A DNA stretch of 64,000 bases from Pseudomonas gozinkensis (GCF_014863585.1 NZ_CP062253.1:5880001-5944000); one strand, 5' to 3'; shown: positions 10,720-21,341, counted from the first letter of the stretch. Numbers and translations: made by a program. The notes: generated by a model from the sequence alone, not told the origin.

Positions 10720-11364
10720 ATGGTTGGTATTACCCCCACACCCAAAATCAAGAACCTCGACAAGCTGCTGATGCATTGCCAGCGCCGGCGTCACGCGGCC
10801 AAGAGCAACATCATCTGCGCCGGGGATCGCTCGGATACGCTGTACTTCATCATCCGGGGTTCGGTCACGATCCTGATCGAGGACGACGACGGCCGCGAGA
10901 TGATCATCGCCTACCTGAATGCCGGGGACTTTTTCGGCGAGTTGGGTCTGTTCGAAGAAGCCGGCCAGGAACAACAGCGCAGCGCCTGGGTGCGGGCCAA
11001 GGTTGAATGCGAAGTCGCGGAAATCAGCTACTCCAAGTTCCGTGAATTGTCGCAGCAGGATCCGGACATTCTTTACGTGCTCAGCGGACAAATTGCACAA
11101 CGCCTGCGCAATACTACCCGCAAGGTCGGCGACCTGGCGTTCTTCGACGTCACCGGTCGTGTCGCTCGCTGTTTGCTGGAGCTGTGCAAACAACCGGACG
11201 CGATGACCCACCCGGACGGCATGCAGATCAAGGTGACCCGTCAGGAAATCGGCCGGATTGTCGGTTGCTCACGGGAGATGGTCGGTCGCGTGCTCAAGGA
11301 TCTTGAGGAGCGCAACCTGGTGGATGTGAAAGGCAAGACCATGGTGGTCTTCGGCACTCGCTGA
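10720..11364 (+). CDS. vfr: cAMP-activated global regulator Vfr (CRP family)
   Basis: Vfr (214 residues) is the Pseudomonas CRP homologue that binds cAMP and controls virulence, twitching and secretion genes. The cyclic-nucleotide domain has the phosphate-binding cassette [12 protein letters not shown], and the C-terminal helix-turn-helix is [19 protein letters not shown]. The start at 10720 ([17 protein letters not shown]) matches the P. aeruginosa protein, as do the Vfr-like C-terminal residues [12 protein letters not shown]. Confidence 0.96.
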   Translation: MVGITPTPKIKNLDKLLMHCQRRRHAAKSNIICAGDRSDTLYFIIRGSVTILIEDDDGREMIIAYLNAGDFFGELGLFEEAGQEQQRSAWVRAKVECEVAEISYSKFRELSQQDPDILYVLSGQIAQRLRNTTRKVGDLAFFDVTGRVARCLLELCKQPDAMTHPDGMQIKVTRQEIGRIVGCSREMVGRVLKDLEERNLVDVKGKTMVVFGTR

Positions 11365-11374
11365 GCTCGAATGC

Positions 11375-12073
11375 TCAGCCGGTGTAGATCTGCGCCAGCA
11401 TCAGACGAAAGAGCTCATCGAGACGCGCCAGTGCATGGGGCGCCGGGAATTTTTCATGCAGAGCGATGTGACTGGCGGCACGTACCCGCTGCTCCAGACC
11501 ACACGCTTCGTTGAAGCGATTGACCGCCGCAACCATCGACTCACGTTCGTCATCCACCAGCATCGCACCGTGCACCAAACCCACCGGACGCTGACCGCCC
11601 TGACTCTGACGCCAGCGCTGGGCGGTACCTACCATCTTGCGACCGTCGAGATTGACGTTGAAGCGCCCATCGCAGAATGCACCGTCGATTTCACCCAACG
11701 ACGAAGTGCCACCCAACTCATCCAGCAACTCGCAGATCGGATCGCACAGCCGCCGGTAAGCGGTTTCGATGCGGTTCAGATCGCCTTCGCTGCGAGGCGG
11801 TGCGTAGACCAGTGCAATGTTGATGGTGGAAGCCGATTGCGGAACCGGTTCGCCGCCGGTTTCACGCAACAGCACCGGCCAACCGGCAGCAGCGGAGACT
11901 TCGCAGGCGGGATCGAATCCGGGCAAGCGATTCAAACGGCGAGGCATGACCAAAGCGCGATCGCTGGGCTGCCAGAACAGCAAGCCGAATTCGGCATCAC
12001 CAGCGCAGACCGAGGCCAGCAGATCCTGTTCGGCTTGCAGGCCGGCTTCGATGGTCAGGGAAGTGGGGATCAT
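11375..12073 (-). CDS. Lipoate-protein ligase-like protein (BPL/LplA family)
   Basis: A 232-residue protein with the biotin/lipoate ligase fold. The lipoyl-AMP type lysine block is present (GRKMVGTAQRWRQ), and an RRLNRLPGF segment lies near the N-terminus. It is shorter than LplA and lacks an obvious C-terminal domain, so it may be an LplA-like transferase with a specialised acceptor. It is convergent with vfr, with only 10 bases between stops. Confidence 0.8.
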   Translation of the reverse strand: MIPTSLTIEAGLQAEQDLLASVCAGDAEFGLLFWQPSDRALVMPRRLNRLPGFDPACEVSAAAGWPVLLRETGGEPVPQSASTINIALVYAPPRSEGDLNRIETAYRRLCDPICELLDELGGTSSLGEIDGAFCDGRFNVNLDGRKMVGTAQRWRQSQGGQRPVGLVHGAMLVDDERESMVAAVNRFNEACGLEQRVRAASHIALHEKFPAPHALARLDELFRLMLAQIYTG

Positions 12074-12116
12074 AAGGTTTCCATAGGACGTTGAGTCTGA
12101 GGTGAATCTTATGCCG

Positions 12117-12145
12117 CCTTCGCGGGCAAGCCCGCTCCCACAGGG
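12117..12145. repeat. REP element
   Basis: TTCGCGGGCAAGCCCGCTCCCAC is a palindromic REP sequence of the Pseudomonas type (GCGGGC-AA-GCCCGC stem). It lies in the 95-base gap between the ligase-like gene and trpC, just downstream of the trpGDC operon. Confidence 0.85.
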
Positions 12146-12168
12146 GACGGGCGCCTGCGAAGACTTGA

Positions 12169-13005
12169 TCAGTCGAGGGTCGAACCGCTCACCGGCACGC
12201 CGCGCTCCGGGAAGAACAGACGCTGCAGCTCGATGCCCGGGCTTTCGGCGCGCATGAACGCTTCACCGACCAGGAACGCGTAAACGTCGCTGATTTCCAT
12301 CAGCTCGACATCGGCACGGTTGAGGATCCCGCTCTCGGTGATGACCAGACGATCGCGCGGAATGCGCGGCAGCAGGTCGAGGGTGGTTTCCAGGCTCACG
12401 TCAAAGGTGTGCAGGTTGCGGTTGTTGACCCCGACCAGCGGCGTGTCGAGGGTTTTTAACGCGCGCTCCAGCTCATCGCCGTCGTGCACCTCCACCAGCA
12501 CGTCGAGGCCGACGTCTTTGGCGACCGACGCCAGTTCGGCCATTTTCACATCATCCAGCGCGGAGACGATCAACAGCACGCAATCGGCGCCCAGGGCACG
12601 GGCTTCGACGATCTGGTACGGATCGATCATGAAGTCCTTGCGGATGACCGGCAGAGAGCACGCGGCGCGGGCCTGTTGCAGGTAGGCATCGGCGCCCTGG
12701 AAGTAGTCGATGTCGGTCAGCACCGACAGGCAGGTCGCCCCACCCTTCTCGTAGCTTTTGGCGATGTCGGCGGGAACGAAGTTCTCGCGGATCACGCCCT
12801 TGCTCGGCGACGCCTTCTTGATTTCGGCGATCACTGCCGGTTGTTTCTTCTTGGCCTGCGCCAGCAATGCCTGGGCAAAACCACGGGGTGCATCGGCCGC
12901 CTTGGCCAGACTTTCCAGCTCGCTCAGGCTCACACGGGCGCTACGCTCGGCGACTTCCTGAACCTTGCGGGCCAGAATGTTTTCCAGAACCGTCGGTACA
13001 CTCAT
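12169..13005 (-). CDS. trpC: Indole-3-glycerol phosphate synthase
   Basis: TrpC (278 residues) closes the indole ring from CdRP. It is a TIM barrel with the catalytic lysines in [15 protein letters not shown] and [13 protein letters not shown], plus [10 protein letters not shown] and ITESGI. It is a single-function enzyme, not fused to TrpF. It overlaps trpD by 4 bases (ATGA), so it is the last gene of trpGDC. Confidence 0.98.
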   Translation of the reverse strand: MSVPTVLENILARKVQEVAERSARVSLSELESLAKAADAPRGFAQALLAQAKKKQPAVIAEIKKASPSKGVIRENFVPADIAKSYEKGGATCLSVLTDIDYFQGADAYLQQARAACSLPVIRKDFMIDPYQIVEARALGADCVLLIVSALDDVKMAELASVAKDVGLDVLVEVHDGDELERALKTLDTPLVGVNNRNLHTFDVSLETTLDLLPRIPRDRLVITESGILNRADVELMEISDVYAFLVGEAFMRAESPGIELQRLFFPERGVPVSGSTLD

Positions 13006-14051
13006 CCCTCATTCTCCACTTTGAATACCGCGGTAAAGGCACCCAACTCCTCGAGTTTTTCCCGAGCAAGACCGGTGTGCAGAGCGTCGTGGGCCAGTGC
13101 CACGCCCTCTTTCAGACTTGTCGCCAGATCGGCGGCGTACAGCGCCGCACCGGCATTGAGCACGATCATTTCGGCAGCCTTCTGACCGTTCTCGGTCTTG
13201 CGCTTGCCCAGTGCATCGCGGATCAGCGCCAGCGACGCTTCCGGGCCTTCGACCGACAGACCGTGCAGGCTCTGGCTCTTCATGCCCAGATCTTCCGGCT
13301 CGACCCAATATTCGGTGATCTGATCGTCCTTCAGCTCGGCGACAAAGGTCGGCGCCGCCAGACTGAACTCGTCCAGACCGTCCTTCGAATGCACCACCAG
13401 CACGTGCTTGCTGCCCAGGCGCTGCAAGACTTCAGCCAGCGGCCGGCACAGCGCCGGGGTGAACACGCCCACCACCTGATGTTTCACACCGGCCGGATTC
13501 GTAAGCGGGCCAAGCATGTTGAACAGGGTGCGCAGGCCGAGATCGCGACGCGGGCCGGCGGCGTATTTCATGGCTTTGTGGTGGGTCTGGGCAAACATGA
13601 AACCGATACCGACGTTGTCGATGCAGCGCGCCACCTGAACCGGGGTCAGGTTGAGGTAGATGCCGGCGGCTTCCAGCAGATCGGCGCTGCCGCTCTTGCC
13701 CGATACCGCACGGTTACCGTGTTTGGCCACGGTGCAGCCAGCTGCGGCGACCACGAAGGAAGACGCGGTCGACACGTTGAAAATGTTCGCCCCGTCACCG
13801 CCGGTGCCGACCACATCGACCACGCGGTCGAGGGTCTGGAGTTCGACCTTGTCCGCCAATTCGCGCATCACCGACACGGCGCCGACGATCTCGTCGATGC
13901 TTTCGCTCTTCATGCGCATGGCCATCATGAACGCACCGATCTGCGCGTCCGTGCATTGGCCGGTCATGATTTCGCGCATCACGTCGCGCATTTCATCGGT
14001 GCTGAGGTCAAGGTGATCGACGATACGGCTCAGGGCTGTCTTGATATTCAT
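13002..14051 (-). CDS. trpD: Anthranilate phosphoribosyltransferase
   Basis: TrpD (349 residues) transfers phosphoribose from PRPP to anthranilate. The PRPP/Mg motif [33 protein letters not shown] and [10 protein letters not shown] are all present. It lies 9 bases after trpG and overlaps trpC by 4 bases. Confidence 0.98.
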   Translation of the reverse strand: MNIKTALSRIVDHLDLSTDEMRDVMREIMTGQCTDAQIGAFMMAMRMKSESIDEIVGAVSVMRELADKVELQTLDRVVDVVGTGGDGANIFNVSTASSFVVAAAGCTVAKHGNRAVSGKSGSADLLEAAGIYLNLTPVQVARCIDNVGIGFMFAQTHHKAMKYAAGPRRDLGLRTLFNMLGPLTNPAGVKHQVVGVFTPALCRPLAEVLQRLGSKHVLVVHSKDGLDEFSLAAPTFVAELKDDQITEYWVEPEDLGMKSQSLHGLSVEGPEASLALIRDALGKRKTENGQKAAEMIVLNAGAALYAADLATSLKEGVALAHDALHTGLAREKLEELGAFTAVFKVENEG

Positions 14052-14060
14052 GGAAAGTCC

Positions 14061-14654
14061 TTAGCGCGTGCCGCCGGTTTGTTTGAGGAAGTTGGCGAAC
14101 AGTTCGTGGCCCTGCTCGGTGAGGATCGATTCCGGGTGGAACTGTACGCCCTCGATGTTCAGGGTCTTGTGACGCAGGCCCATGATTTCGTCGACCGAGC
14201 CGTCATCGTGCTGGGTCCACGCCGTCAGCTCCAGGCAATCGGGCAACGTTTCGTGTTTGACGATCAGGGAATGATAGCGGGTGACGGTCAGCGGGCGGTT
14301 CAGACCGGCAAACACGCCCTTGTCCTCGTGGAATACCGGGCTAGTCTTACCGTGCATTACCTGGCGGGCGCGGACGACATCGCCGCCAAAAGCCTGGCCG
14401 ATGGACTGGTGACCGAGGCAGACACCGAGGATCGGCAATTTGCCGGCGAAATGCTTGATGGCTTCGATGGAGATACCGGCTTCGGTCGGTGTGCACGGGC
14501 CCGGGGATACCACGATCCGCTCAGGGTTGAGTGCTTCGATTTCGGCAATGGTCAGTTCGTCGTTGCGCACCACCTTGACCTCGGCCCCCAGCTCGCCGAG
14601 GTATTGCACAACGTTGTAAGTAAAGGAGTCGTAGTTGTCGATCATCAGCAACAT
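14061..14654 (-). CDS. trpG: Anthranilate synthase glutamine amidotransferase subunit
   Basis: TrpG (197 residues) supplies ammonia to TrpE. It is a class I glutaminase with the nucleophile Cys in [16 protein letters not shown] and the His-Glu pair in GVQFHPESI. The start at 14654 ([14 protein letters not shown]) is the family start; the frame is open further upstream but has no family match. The leader ORF at 14815-14901 lies 160 bases upstream, and attenuation is the probable control. Confidence 0.97.
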   Translation of the reverse strand: MLLMIDNYDSFTYNVVQYLGELGAEVKVVRNDELTIAEIEALNPERIVVSPGPCTPTEAGISIEAIKHFAGKLPILGVCLGHQSIGQAFGGDVVRARQVMHGKTSPVFHEDKGVFAGLNRPLTVTRYHSLIVKHETLPDCLELTAWTQHDDGSVDEIMGLRHKTLNIEGVQFHPESILTEQGHELFANFLKQTGGTR

Positions 14655-14791
14655 GGCGTTTCGAACCTCTTGAATTCTGACTTGAAGACAGCCTTCGGAT
14701 GACTTGCCAGGGCGCTGCACACTGTCGGACGCGCAGGTCGCATCGGCACAGCGGCATTTCAAACGGGCAAGGAAGGCAAAGCGATACAGAT

Positions 14792-14804
14792 CCGGCGGGG
14801 CCGG
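14792..14804 (-). promoter_or_regulatory. GC hairpin 10 nt after the trp leader stop codon (candidate attenuator part)
   Basis: On the minus strand CCGGC-CCC-GCCGG begins exactly 10 bases after the leader TGA. The same spacing and GC core occur after the gph stop ahead of trpE (18565-18578). No clear T-tract follows, so this alone is not a classical terminator. The Trp-codon segment CTGGCG could pair instead with CGCCGG of this hairpin. Confidence 0.5.
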
Positions 14805-14814
14805 CAGAAAAGAT

Positions 14815-14901
14815 TCAGGCGCGCCAACGCCAGCGGGCGTGTGCCTTGATGACTTGATCCAGAAGTTTGCTGGTGATCAACACGGGGAAGGTCTCGTTCA
14901 T
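14815..14901 (-). CDS. Putative trp leader peptide (28 aa) ahead of trpGDC
   Basis: A short open frame of 28 codons and a TGA ends in ARWRWRA, giving two Trp codons two residues apart just before the stop. It lies 160 bases upstream of trpG, as expected for a transcription attenuator. Its last 24 bases including the stop are identical to the end of gph (18589-18612). The peptide aligns with the gph C-terminus over about 22 residues (VLITSKLL.. with VVVTRKLW..; VIKA and ARWRWRA identical). Attenuation of trpE and trpGDC has been reported in P. putida. Its ribosome binding site is weak. Confidence 0.75.
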   Translation of the reverse strand: MNETFPVLITSKLLDQVIKAHARWRWRA

Positions 14902-15057
14902 ACGTTTCGGCACAGTAACTTAGCTGGACGGAGCGTGCAATATGGCCGGGGTCGTGGGGGATAAAACAATCGGAGGGTTGACGACCGATGGCAAAACGCC
15001 GGAAGTTTTTGGTACTGTCGTTTCGTTCACTACAACAATAAATAAACGGACTTGCTC

Positions 15058-16968
15058 ATGATCAAACAGACGTTGTTTGTACCGCTCGCCGGATGCCTGC
15101 TCGCGATGGCCTGCGCCCAGGCGAATGCCGCACCCAACCCTTATTCCAATTTCGTGGTCTTCGGCGACAGTCTCAGCGACGCGGGGACCTTCACCGACAG
15201 CGGCGGTCCCGCCGGATCGGGCAAACGCTTCACCAACCGCACGGGCCCGAACTATCAGGACGGCAGCGGTGAGTTCTACTCGCTCAACGCCACCCAATTG
15301 CTCGGCGGCCGTCTCGGCTTCACCCCGGATCAGACCGCCGCCTCGTCCTCTACCGTACGCCCCGACCAAGGTTTGCCGGATGGCAACAACTGGGCCGTGG
15401 GCGGCTATCGCACCGACCAGATTCTCGACTCGATCACCAGCCAGTCCGCCACCGGCGAACGCACCCGCGCCGGTTATCTGCCGTCGAACGGTTTCCGTGC
15501 CGACCCGAATGCCCTGTATTACCTGACCGGGGGCGGCAACGATTTCCTCCAGGGCCGCGTCACCAGTCTTCCTCAAGCGAATGCCGCCGCCGATCGACTG
15601 GTCGACAGCGTACGCACGCTGCAAGGCGCCGGCGCCCGCTACATCATGGTCTGGCTGTTGCCGGACATCGGCCTGACCCCGGCCATCAACGGTTCGCCGC
15701 TGCAGGCTTTCACCTCGCAACTCAGCGCCCAGTTCAACACCGAACTGGTCAGCCAGCTGCAGAGCGTCAATGCCAACGTCATTCCGCTGAACGTCCCGGT
15801 ACTGCTCAAAGAAGCGTTCGCCAATCCGGCGCAGTTCGGTCTGGCAACCGACCAGAACCTGGTCGGCACCTGCTTCAGCGGCAACAGCTGCACGGAGAAC
15901 GCCCGATACGGGATCAACAGCGTCACCCCGGACCCGACCAAGCTGATCTACAACGACGCCGTCCACCCGACCGAAGCCGGGCAGCGCCTGATTGCCGATT
16001 ACGCCTACTCGCTGCTGGCCGCGCCATGGGAAGCGACCCTGCTTCCGCAAATGGCCCAAGGCACCTTGCGCTCGCACCAGGATGAACTGCGCAACCAGTG
16101 GCTGGCGGATTGGGAAAACTGGCAGACCGTTGGCCAATGGCGGGCGATTGTCGCCGGTGGCGGCCAGCATCAGGACTTCGACAGCCAGCGCAGCGGCGCC
16201 AGCGCCGACGGCAACGGTTACAACCTGAACATCGGCGGCAGCTACCGTCTCAACGACGCCTGGCGCGTGGGCGTGGCGGCCGGTTTCTACAATCAGAAAC
16301 TCGAGGCCGGCGACAACGACTCGGACTACAAGCTGAACACTTACCTCGGCACCGCGTTCGCCCAGTACCAGCAGAACCGCTGGTGGGGTGACGCCGCCGT
16401 GACCGCCGGGCATCTGGATTACGACAGCCTCAAACGCAAATTCCAGCTGGGGGTCAACGAACGCGGGGAGAAAGGCGATACCGACGGCTATGTTCTGGCC
16501 TTCAGTGGACGCGTGGGTTACGACATTGCGCCAGAAGCGAGCAGCCCATGGCACCTGTCGCCATTCGTCAGTGCCGACTTTGCCAAAGTTGAAGTCGATG
16601 GTTATTCGGAAAACGGCGCCGACTCCACCGCGCTGACGTTCGATGACCAGTCGCGCATATCCCGCCGTCTCGGCCTTGGGTTCCAGGGCAAGTACCAGAT
16701 CACCCCGCAGACCCAGGTGTTCGGCGAACTGGCCCATGAGCGCGAGTACAACGACGACACCCAGAATGTGACGATGAACCTCAACAGCCTGCCGAACAAT
16801 CGCTACACCCTGGCCGGCTATGCCCCTCAAACCAACCTGAACCGCCTGAACCTGGGCGTGAGCCACAACCTCACCAAGGATCTGGCATTGCGCGCCAGCT
16901 ACGACATCCGCAAGGATGACGACTTCACCCAGCAAGGGATCAACGTCGGCGTAGCGCTCGACTTCTGA
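15058..16968 (+). CDS. estA: GDSL esterase autotransporter EstA
   Basis: EstA (636 residues) is an outer-membrane-anchored lipase/esterase displayed on the cell surface, linked in P. aeruginosa to rhamnolipid production and motility. A signal peptide ends near QANA-APNP. The GDSL block [12 protein letters not shown] carries the catalytic Ser, GGGNDF the oxyanion Asn, and DAVHPTEAG the catalytic Asp/His. The passenger runs to about residue 350. The C-terminal autotransporter barrel ends in the aromatic residue of VALDF. The ATG at 15058 is chosen over an upstream TTG. The gene sits alone between the two trp units, with a strong terminator after it. Confidence 0.94.
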   Translation: MIKQTLFVPLAGCLLAMACAQANAAPNPYSNFVVFGDSLSDAGTFTDSGGPAGSGKRFTNRTGPNYQDGSGEFYSLNATQLLGGRLGFTPDQTAASSSTVRPDQGLPDGNNWAVGGYRTDQILDSITSQSATGERTRAGYLPSNGFRADPNALYYLTGGGNDFLQGRVTSLPQANAAADRLVDSVRTLQGAGARYIMVWLLPDIGLTPAINGSPLQAFTSQLSAQFNTELVSQLQSVNANVIPLNVPVLLKEAFANPAQFGLATDQNLVGTCFSGNSCTENARYGINSVTPDPTKLIYNDAVHPTEAGQRLIADYAYSLLAAPWEATLLPQMAQGTLRSHQDELRNQWLADWENWQTVGQWRAIVAGGGQHQDFDSQRSGASADGNGYNLNIGGSYRLNDAWRVGVAAGFYNQKLEAGDNDSDYKLNTYLGTAFAQYQQNRWWGDAAVTAGHLDYDSLKRKFQLGVNERGEKGDTDGYVLAFSGRVGYDIAPEASSPWHLSPFVSADFAKVEVDGYSENGADSTALTFDDQSRISRRLGLGFQGKYQITPQTQVFGELAHEREYNDDTQNVTMNLNSLPNNRYTLAGYAPQTNLNRLNLGVSHNLTKDLALRASYDIRKDDDFTQQGINVGVALDF

Positions 16969-16980
16969 TTCGCAGGCCAT

Positions 16981-17018
16981 AAAAAACGCGGCGCCCTCAC
17001 AGGCGCCGCGTTTTTTTT
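16981..17018. terminator. Bidirectional terminator between estA and trpE
   Basis: A 9-bp stem, CGCGGCGCC (16987-16995) with GGCGCCGCG (17002-17010), lies between A6 and T8 runs. It is strong in both directions for the convergent estA and trpE genes. Confidence 0.95.
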
Positions 17019-17038
17019 ATGGATGAAGCATCAATCAC

Positions 17039-18517
17039 TCAGTCCGGGGTTTGCTCGGCCAGCGCAACCGCACGGAACATCGCCCGGCGCTTGTTGATGG
17101 TTTCTTCCCATTCCAGCGCCGGCACCGAGTCGGCGACGATGCCGCCACCGGCCTGCACGTGCAGTTCGCCGTTTTTGATCACGGCAGTACGGATCGCAAT
17201 CGCGGTGTCCATGTTGCCGTTCCAGGCGAAGTAACCGACCGCCCCACCGTAGACGCCACGCTTGACCGGTTCCAGCTCGTCGATGATTTCCATCGCACGG
17301 ATCTTCGGCGCGCCGGACAAGGTGCCCGCCGGCAGGATCGCCCGCAGCGCGTCCATCGCTGTCAGCCCGGCTTTCAACTGGCCGGTCACGTTGGACACGA
17401 TGTGCATCACGTTGGAATAACGCTCGATGACCATCTTCTCGGTGAGCTTCACCGAGCCGATTTCCGATACGCGCCCGGTGTCGTTGCGACCGAGGTCGAT
17501 CAGCATCAGGTGCTCGGCGATCTCCTTGTCGTCGGACAGCAGGTCTTCTTCCAGCGCCACGTCTGCCTCTTCGGTGGCCCCGCGAGGACGGGTGCCGGCA
17601 ATCGGGCGCACGGTGATCAGGTTGTCTTCGACCCGCACCAGCACTTCCGGCGAACTGCCGACGACGTGGAAATCGCCGAAGTTGAAGAAGTACATGTACG
17701 GCGTCGGGTTGAAGCAACGCAGCGCGCGGTACAGATCGATCGGGGCAGCCTTGAAGTCGATCGACATGCGCTGGGACGGCACGACCTGCATGCAGTCACC
17801 GGCGAGGATGTATTCCTTGATGGTGTCGACGGCTTTTTCGTAGTCGTCCTGGGTGAAACTGGAGCGGAACACCGGCTCGGCCGCCTGCTGCTTGCTGAAA
17901 TCCAGGCCACGGCGCGGAGTGATCGGCTGACGCAGTTTTTCCAGCAGTTGCTGCAATTGCGCTTGGCCCTGCTCGAAGGCATCGGCCTGAGCCGGATCGG
18001 CCAGCACGATCGCGTGCATCTTGCCGGCGAGGTTGTCGAACACCACCACCGCATCGGAGACCATCAGCAGAATGTCCGGTACACCCAGCGGATCCGGGTT
18101 CGGGCATTTGCCGAGGCGCTTCTCTACATAGCGCACGCAGTCATAACCGAAGTAGCCCACCAGACCGCCGTTGAAGCGCGGCAGACCGGCAATGGTCGGC
18201 ACGTTGTAGCGGGCCTTGAAGGTTTCGACGAAGGCCAGCGGGTCTTCAACGTCATGGCTTTCGGTCTCGACGCCATCGACGGTGATACTCACGTGATGGT
18301 CGTGAACCCGCAGCACGGTACGGCATGGCAGGCCGATGATCGAGTAACGGCCCCATTTCTCGCCGCCCTGCACCGATTCGAGCAGGTAGGAGTTAGGTTG
18401 GTCGGCCAGTTTCAGGTAGATCGACAGCGGCGTGTCGAAGTCGGCCAGGGTTTCGCAGGCCAGCGGGATGCGGTTGTAGCCGTCAGCGGCCAGACGCAGG
18501 AATTCTTCGCGGATCAT
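17039..18517 (-). CDS. trpE: Anthranilate synthase component I
   Basis: TrpE (492 residues) converts chorismate to anthranilate with TrpG. The feedback tryptophan site [15 protein letters not shown] is intact near residue 50. Chorismate-binding motifs include [17 protein letters not shown] and [16 protein letters not shown]. The start at 18517 gives full family length. gph ends 71 bases upstream in the same direction, and the gph end carries the putative Trp leader. Confidence 0.97.
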   Translation of the reverse strand: MIREEFLRLAADGYNRIPLACETLADFDTPLSIYLKLADQPNSYLLESVQGGEKWGRYSIIGLPCRTVLRVHDHHVSITVDGVETESHDVEDPLAFVETFKARYNVPTIAGLPRFNGGLVGYFGYDCVRYVEKRLGKCPNPDPLGVPDILLMVSDAVVVFDNLAGKMHAIVLADPAQADAFEQGQAQLQQLLEKLRQPITPRRGLDFSKQQAAEPVFRSSFTQDDYEKAVDTIKEYILAGDCMQVVPSQRMSIDFKAAPIDLYRALRCFNPTPYMYFFNFGDFHVVGSSPEVLVRVEDNLITVRPIAGTRPRGATEEADVALEEDLLSDDKEIAEHLMLIDLGRNDTGRVSEIGSVKLTEKMVIERYSNVMHIVSNVTGQLKAGLTAMDALRAILPAGTLSGAPKIRAMEIIDELEPVKRGVYGGAVGYFAWNGNMDTAIAIRTAVIKNGELHVQAGGGIVADSVPALEWEETINKRRAMFRAVALAEQTPD

Positions 18518-18564
18518 AGGGTGCCTCGTGGTGTGAGGTGCAAATCAGTCAGGTGTGCAAACGC

Positions 18565-18633
18565 GCCGGCAGGCCGGCCAGGAACAAGTCAGGCGCGCCA
18601 ACGCCAGCGGGCCAGGGCCTTGATGACTTTCAT
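18565..18633 (-). promoter_or_regulatory. Candidate trpE attenuator overlapping the 3' end of gph
   Basis: The last 14 codons of gph begin with an in-frame ATG (18631-18633) and end ARWRWRA-TGA, with two Trp codons before the stop. Ten bases after the TGA lies the hairpin GCCGG-CCTG-CCGGC (18565-18578), then 47 bases to the trpE ATG. Both parts match the layout ahead of trpG. Whether ribosomes translating gph or an internal start provide the leader is unknown. Confidence 0.6.
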
Positions 18634-19407
18634 CCAGAGTTTGCGGGTGACCACCACGATGGCGTTTCCAGAAGGGGATTGAGAAGCGTCGGGCAACGTT
18701 ATCTCAGCGGCCGTATCCAGGCAACCGGGAATTAGCTTGCGCAGATCGTCGATCACCAGCGCCGGGGATTCCTCGGCAATCGGTCGGCCATGGTTGTAGC
18801 CATAACTCAGCGCAACACACTTGACCCCCGCCGCTTTCGCCGCCAGCACGTCGCTGCGCGAATCACCGACGAACAACGATTGCGAGGCCGGGATGCCGGA
18901 CATCTTCATGACGAAGAACAGCGCCGCCGGGTCAGGCTTCTTCTGCGGCAGGGTATCGCCGCCGATGATCCACTTGAAGTAGCGGCCGATCTTCATCTGA
19001 TCCAGCAGCGGCGCGACAAAACGCTCCGGCTTGTTGGTGATCAGCGCCATGGCTACGCCCTGCTTGTGCAGCCATTTGAGGGTATCGCGCACGCCGGGAT
19101 AGACCACGGTCAGCTCATGGCTGGCGCCGTAGGCTTGCATGAAAACTTCCAGCGCATGCTCGGCTTCGACGTCATCCACGGAGGCATGGTCGATGCCACC
19201 GGCCAAAGCGCGGCGCACCAACACTGGCGCACCGTTGCCGACCCACTCGCGCACCGACTCGATACCGGCAGGCTTGCGCCCGAGGGAGAGCAGCATGTTA
19301 TCCACCGCCGCCGCCAGGTCGGGTACCGAATCGATCAGCGTGCCATCCAGATCGAACATCACCAACCGCGGCAGTTGCCCCGGGAACAGCTGCTCAAATC
19401 CGCTCAT
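18589..19407 (-). CDS. gph: Phosphoglycolate phosphatase with a Trp-rich tail
   Basis: Gph (272 residues) is a HAD phosphatase that removes 2-phosphoglycolate. The nucleophile motif [22 protein letters not shown] and the acidic motif [16 protein letters not shown] are present. The C-terminal tail after about residue 225 is not part of the HAD fold. It ends in [21 protein letters not shown] style sequence (only partly quoted here as ARWRWRA), matching the trpGDC leader. gph overlaps rpe by 4 bases at its start and precedes trpE by 71 bases. Confidence 0.95.
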   Translation of the reverse strand: MSGFEQLFPGQLPRLVMFDLDGTLIDSVPDLAAAVDNMLLSLGRKPAGIESVREWVGNGAPVLVRRALAGGIDHASVDDVEAEHALEVFMQAYGASHELTVVYPGVRDTLKWLHKQGVAMALITNKPERFVAPLLDQMKIGRYFKWIIGGDTLPQKKPDPAALFFVMKMSGIPASQSLFVGDSRSDVLAAKAAGVKCVALSYGYNHGRPIAEESPALVIDDLRKLIPGCLDTAAEITLPDASQSPSGNAIVVVTRKLWMKVIKALARWRWRA

Positions 19408-20078
19408 GGGCGAGCCAGCGCCAGTTCGGAACGCATCTTGTCGATGACTTCCTGATAGTTCGGCGCATTGAAGATCGCCGAGCCGGCCACGAAGGTGTCG
19501 GCGCCGGCAGCGGCGATTTCACGGATGTTGTTAACGTTGACGCCGCCGTCGATTTCCAGGCGGATGTCACGACCCGAGGCATCGATGATCGCCCGCGCTT
19601 CACGCAGCTTGTCGAGGGTGCCGGGGATGAATTTCTGCCCGCCGAAACCCGGGTTGACGCTCATCAGCAAGACCATGTCGACCTTGTCGATCACGTACTT
19701 GAGCACGTCCAGCGGGGTCGCCGGGTTGAACACCAGGCCGGATTTGCAGCCGCCTTCACGGATCAGTTGCAGCGAACGATCGACGTGCAGCGTGGCTTCC
19801 GGGTGGAAGGTGATGTAGGTGGCGCCGGCCTCGATGAAGTCGCCGACGATGCGATCCACCGGGCTGACCATCAGGTGCGCGTCGATCGGCGCGGTCACGC
19901 CGTACTTGCGCAGTGCGGCGCAGACCATCGGGCCGATGGTCAGGTTCGGTACGTAGTGGTTGTCCATGACATCGAAGTGAACGAAGTCGGCACCGGCGGC
20001 CAGAACGTTGTCCACTTCCTCGCCCAGGCGGGCGAAGTCGGCGGAGAGAATCGACGGAGCAATAACGAAGGGCTGCAT
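19404..20078 (-). CDS. rpe: Ribulose-phosphate 3-epimerase
   Basis: Rpe (224 residues) interconverts ribulose-5-phosphate and xylulose-5-phosphate. TIM-barrel metal-binding motifs are seen: [35 protein letters not shown] and EIDGGVN. The start at 20078 ([11 protein letters not shown]) is the family start; upstream in-frame codons add unsupported residues. It overlaps gph by 4 bases, and the rpe-gph-trpE order is conserved in related bacteria. On the minus strand TATACAAT at about 20113-20120 may be its -10 box. Confidence 0.97.
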   Translation of the reverse strand: MQPFVIAPSILSADFARLGEEVDNVLAAGADFVHFDVMDNHYVPNLTIGPMVCAALRKYGVTAPIDAHLMVSPVDRIVGDFIEAGATYITFHPEATLHVDRSLQLIREGGCKSGLVFNPATPLDVLKYVIDKVDMVLLMSVNPGFGGQKFIPGTLDKLREARAIIDASGRDIRLEIDGGVNVNNIREIAAAGADTFVAGSAIFNAPNYQEVIDKMRSELALARP

Positions 20079-20192
20079 GACGCACCTTTTCTGAGCTAAA
20101 TCACGATGGCGCGCATTGTATACCTCAAGTTTCCGCGCGCGCACCGTGACCGCGATGATTGGGTTGTGCCATGACCGATGACCGGCGGGTTC

Positions 20193-21341
20193 TCAGTACG
20201 CCGCCCGGTAGATCTTCTCGATGTCGGCGGCACTGAGCTTGCGCGGGTTGTTGCGCATCAGGCGCTCGATTCCCGCGGCCTCTACCGCCATGGCCGGGAT
20301 CGCTTCTTCGGGCACGCCGAAACTGCGCAAGCCCAGCGGAATTTCTACCGCCGCGCACAGTTCGGTCATCGCAGCGACCGCACTGTCGGCGGCCTCATTG
20401 AGACTCAGATGAGCGGTCTTCACCCCCATGGCTTCGGCGATATCCTGCATCCGTTCGACGCAGGCCATCTTGTTCCAGGTCATGACATACGGCAGCAGCA
20501 ACGCATTGCTGACGCCGTGGGCAATGTTGAAACGCCCACCCAGCGGATACGCCAGCGCATGCACCGCGCCAACCCCGGCATTGCCGAACGCCATGCCGGC
20601 CATCAGGCTGGCGGTGGCCATGTCTTCCCGGGCCTGCAGGTTGGAGGGATTGGCGTAGGCCTTGGGCAAGGACCGGGCGATCAATTTGATTGCGCCGATG
20701 GCCAGCGAATCGGTGATCGGCGAGGCATTCAGTGACAGGTAGGATTCGATGGCATGCACCAGCGCATCGACGCCACTGGCGGCGGTGACACTGCGCGGGC
20801 AGGTCAGGGTCATCTGCGGGCTGACCAGCGCCACGTCTGGCAAAAGGTAATCGCTGACGATGCCTTTCTTCAGTTGGGCGACCTTGTCCGAAAGTATGGC
20901 GACGTTGGTCACTTCAGAACCGGTGCCGGCGGTAGTCGGGATCGCAATCAGCGGCGGGCCTTTGCGCGGTACCTGATCGACGCCGAACAGATCTTCCAGC
21001 GCACCGTGATAACCGGCATATGCCGCGACGCTCTTGGCGATGTCGATGGCACTGCCGCCACCGAGACCGATCAGCCCGTCATGCCCGCCTTCGCGGTAGA
21101 CACGCATGCAGTCCTCGACGATGGCGATCTCCGGATCGGGTAGCACCCGGTCGAAGATTTCGTACTCGCGCTCGCCGATCTGCGCCAGCGCCAGCTCAAC
21201 CGTGCCGGACTTGACCAGCGCGGCATCGGTGACAATCAGCGGGTTATCGATGTCCAGCCGCGTGAGCTCGGCCGACAGTTGCTCGATGGCTCCGGCGCCG
21301 GTGATCAGTTTGTGAGCAATCTTGAACGAGGAAAGACTCAT
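20193..21341 (-). CDS. Iron-containing alcohol dehydrogenase (group III)
   Basis: A 382-residue NAD(P)-dependent dehydrogenase. The cofactor motif GLGGGSAIDIAK, the PTTAGTGSEVT block and metal ligands in SGVDALVHAIE and GAVHALAYPLGGRFNIAHG are intact. The start at 21341 (MSLSSFKIAHK) is chosen, as upstream in-frame codons lack family match. The substrate is unknown. In P. aeruginosa, as I recall, agtD is directly next to rpe, so this gene and the repeat after it look like an insertion at that junction. Confidence 0.9.
   Translation of the reverse strand: MSLSSFKIAHKLITGAGAIEQLSAELTRLDIDNPLIVTDAALVKSGTVELALAQIGEREYEIFDRVLPDPEIAIVEDCMRVYREGGHDGLIGLGGGSAIDIAKSVAAYAGYHGALEDLFGVDQVPRKGPPLIAIPTTAGTGSEVTNVAILSDKVAQLKKGIVSDYLLPDVALVSPQMTLTCPRSVTAASGVDALVHAIESYLSLNASPITDSLAIGAIKLIARSLPKAYANPSNLQAREDMATASLMAGMAFGNAGVGAVHALAYPLGGRFNIAHGVSNALLLPYVMTWNKMACVERMQDIAEAMGVKTAHLSLNEAADSAVAAMTELCAAVEIPLGLRSFGVPEEAIPAMAVEAAGIERLMRNNPRKLSAADIEKIYRAAY

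Noticed and set aside
14920..16980. 686-codon minus-strand frame opposite estA
   Set aside because: It is a shadow of estA in GC-rich DNA. estA has a signal peptide, GDSL motif and barrel, and the frame runs through the terminator hairpin region.
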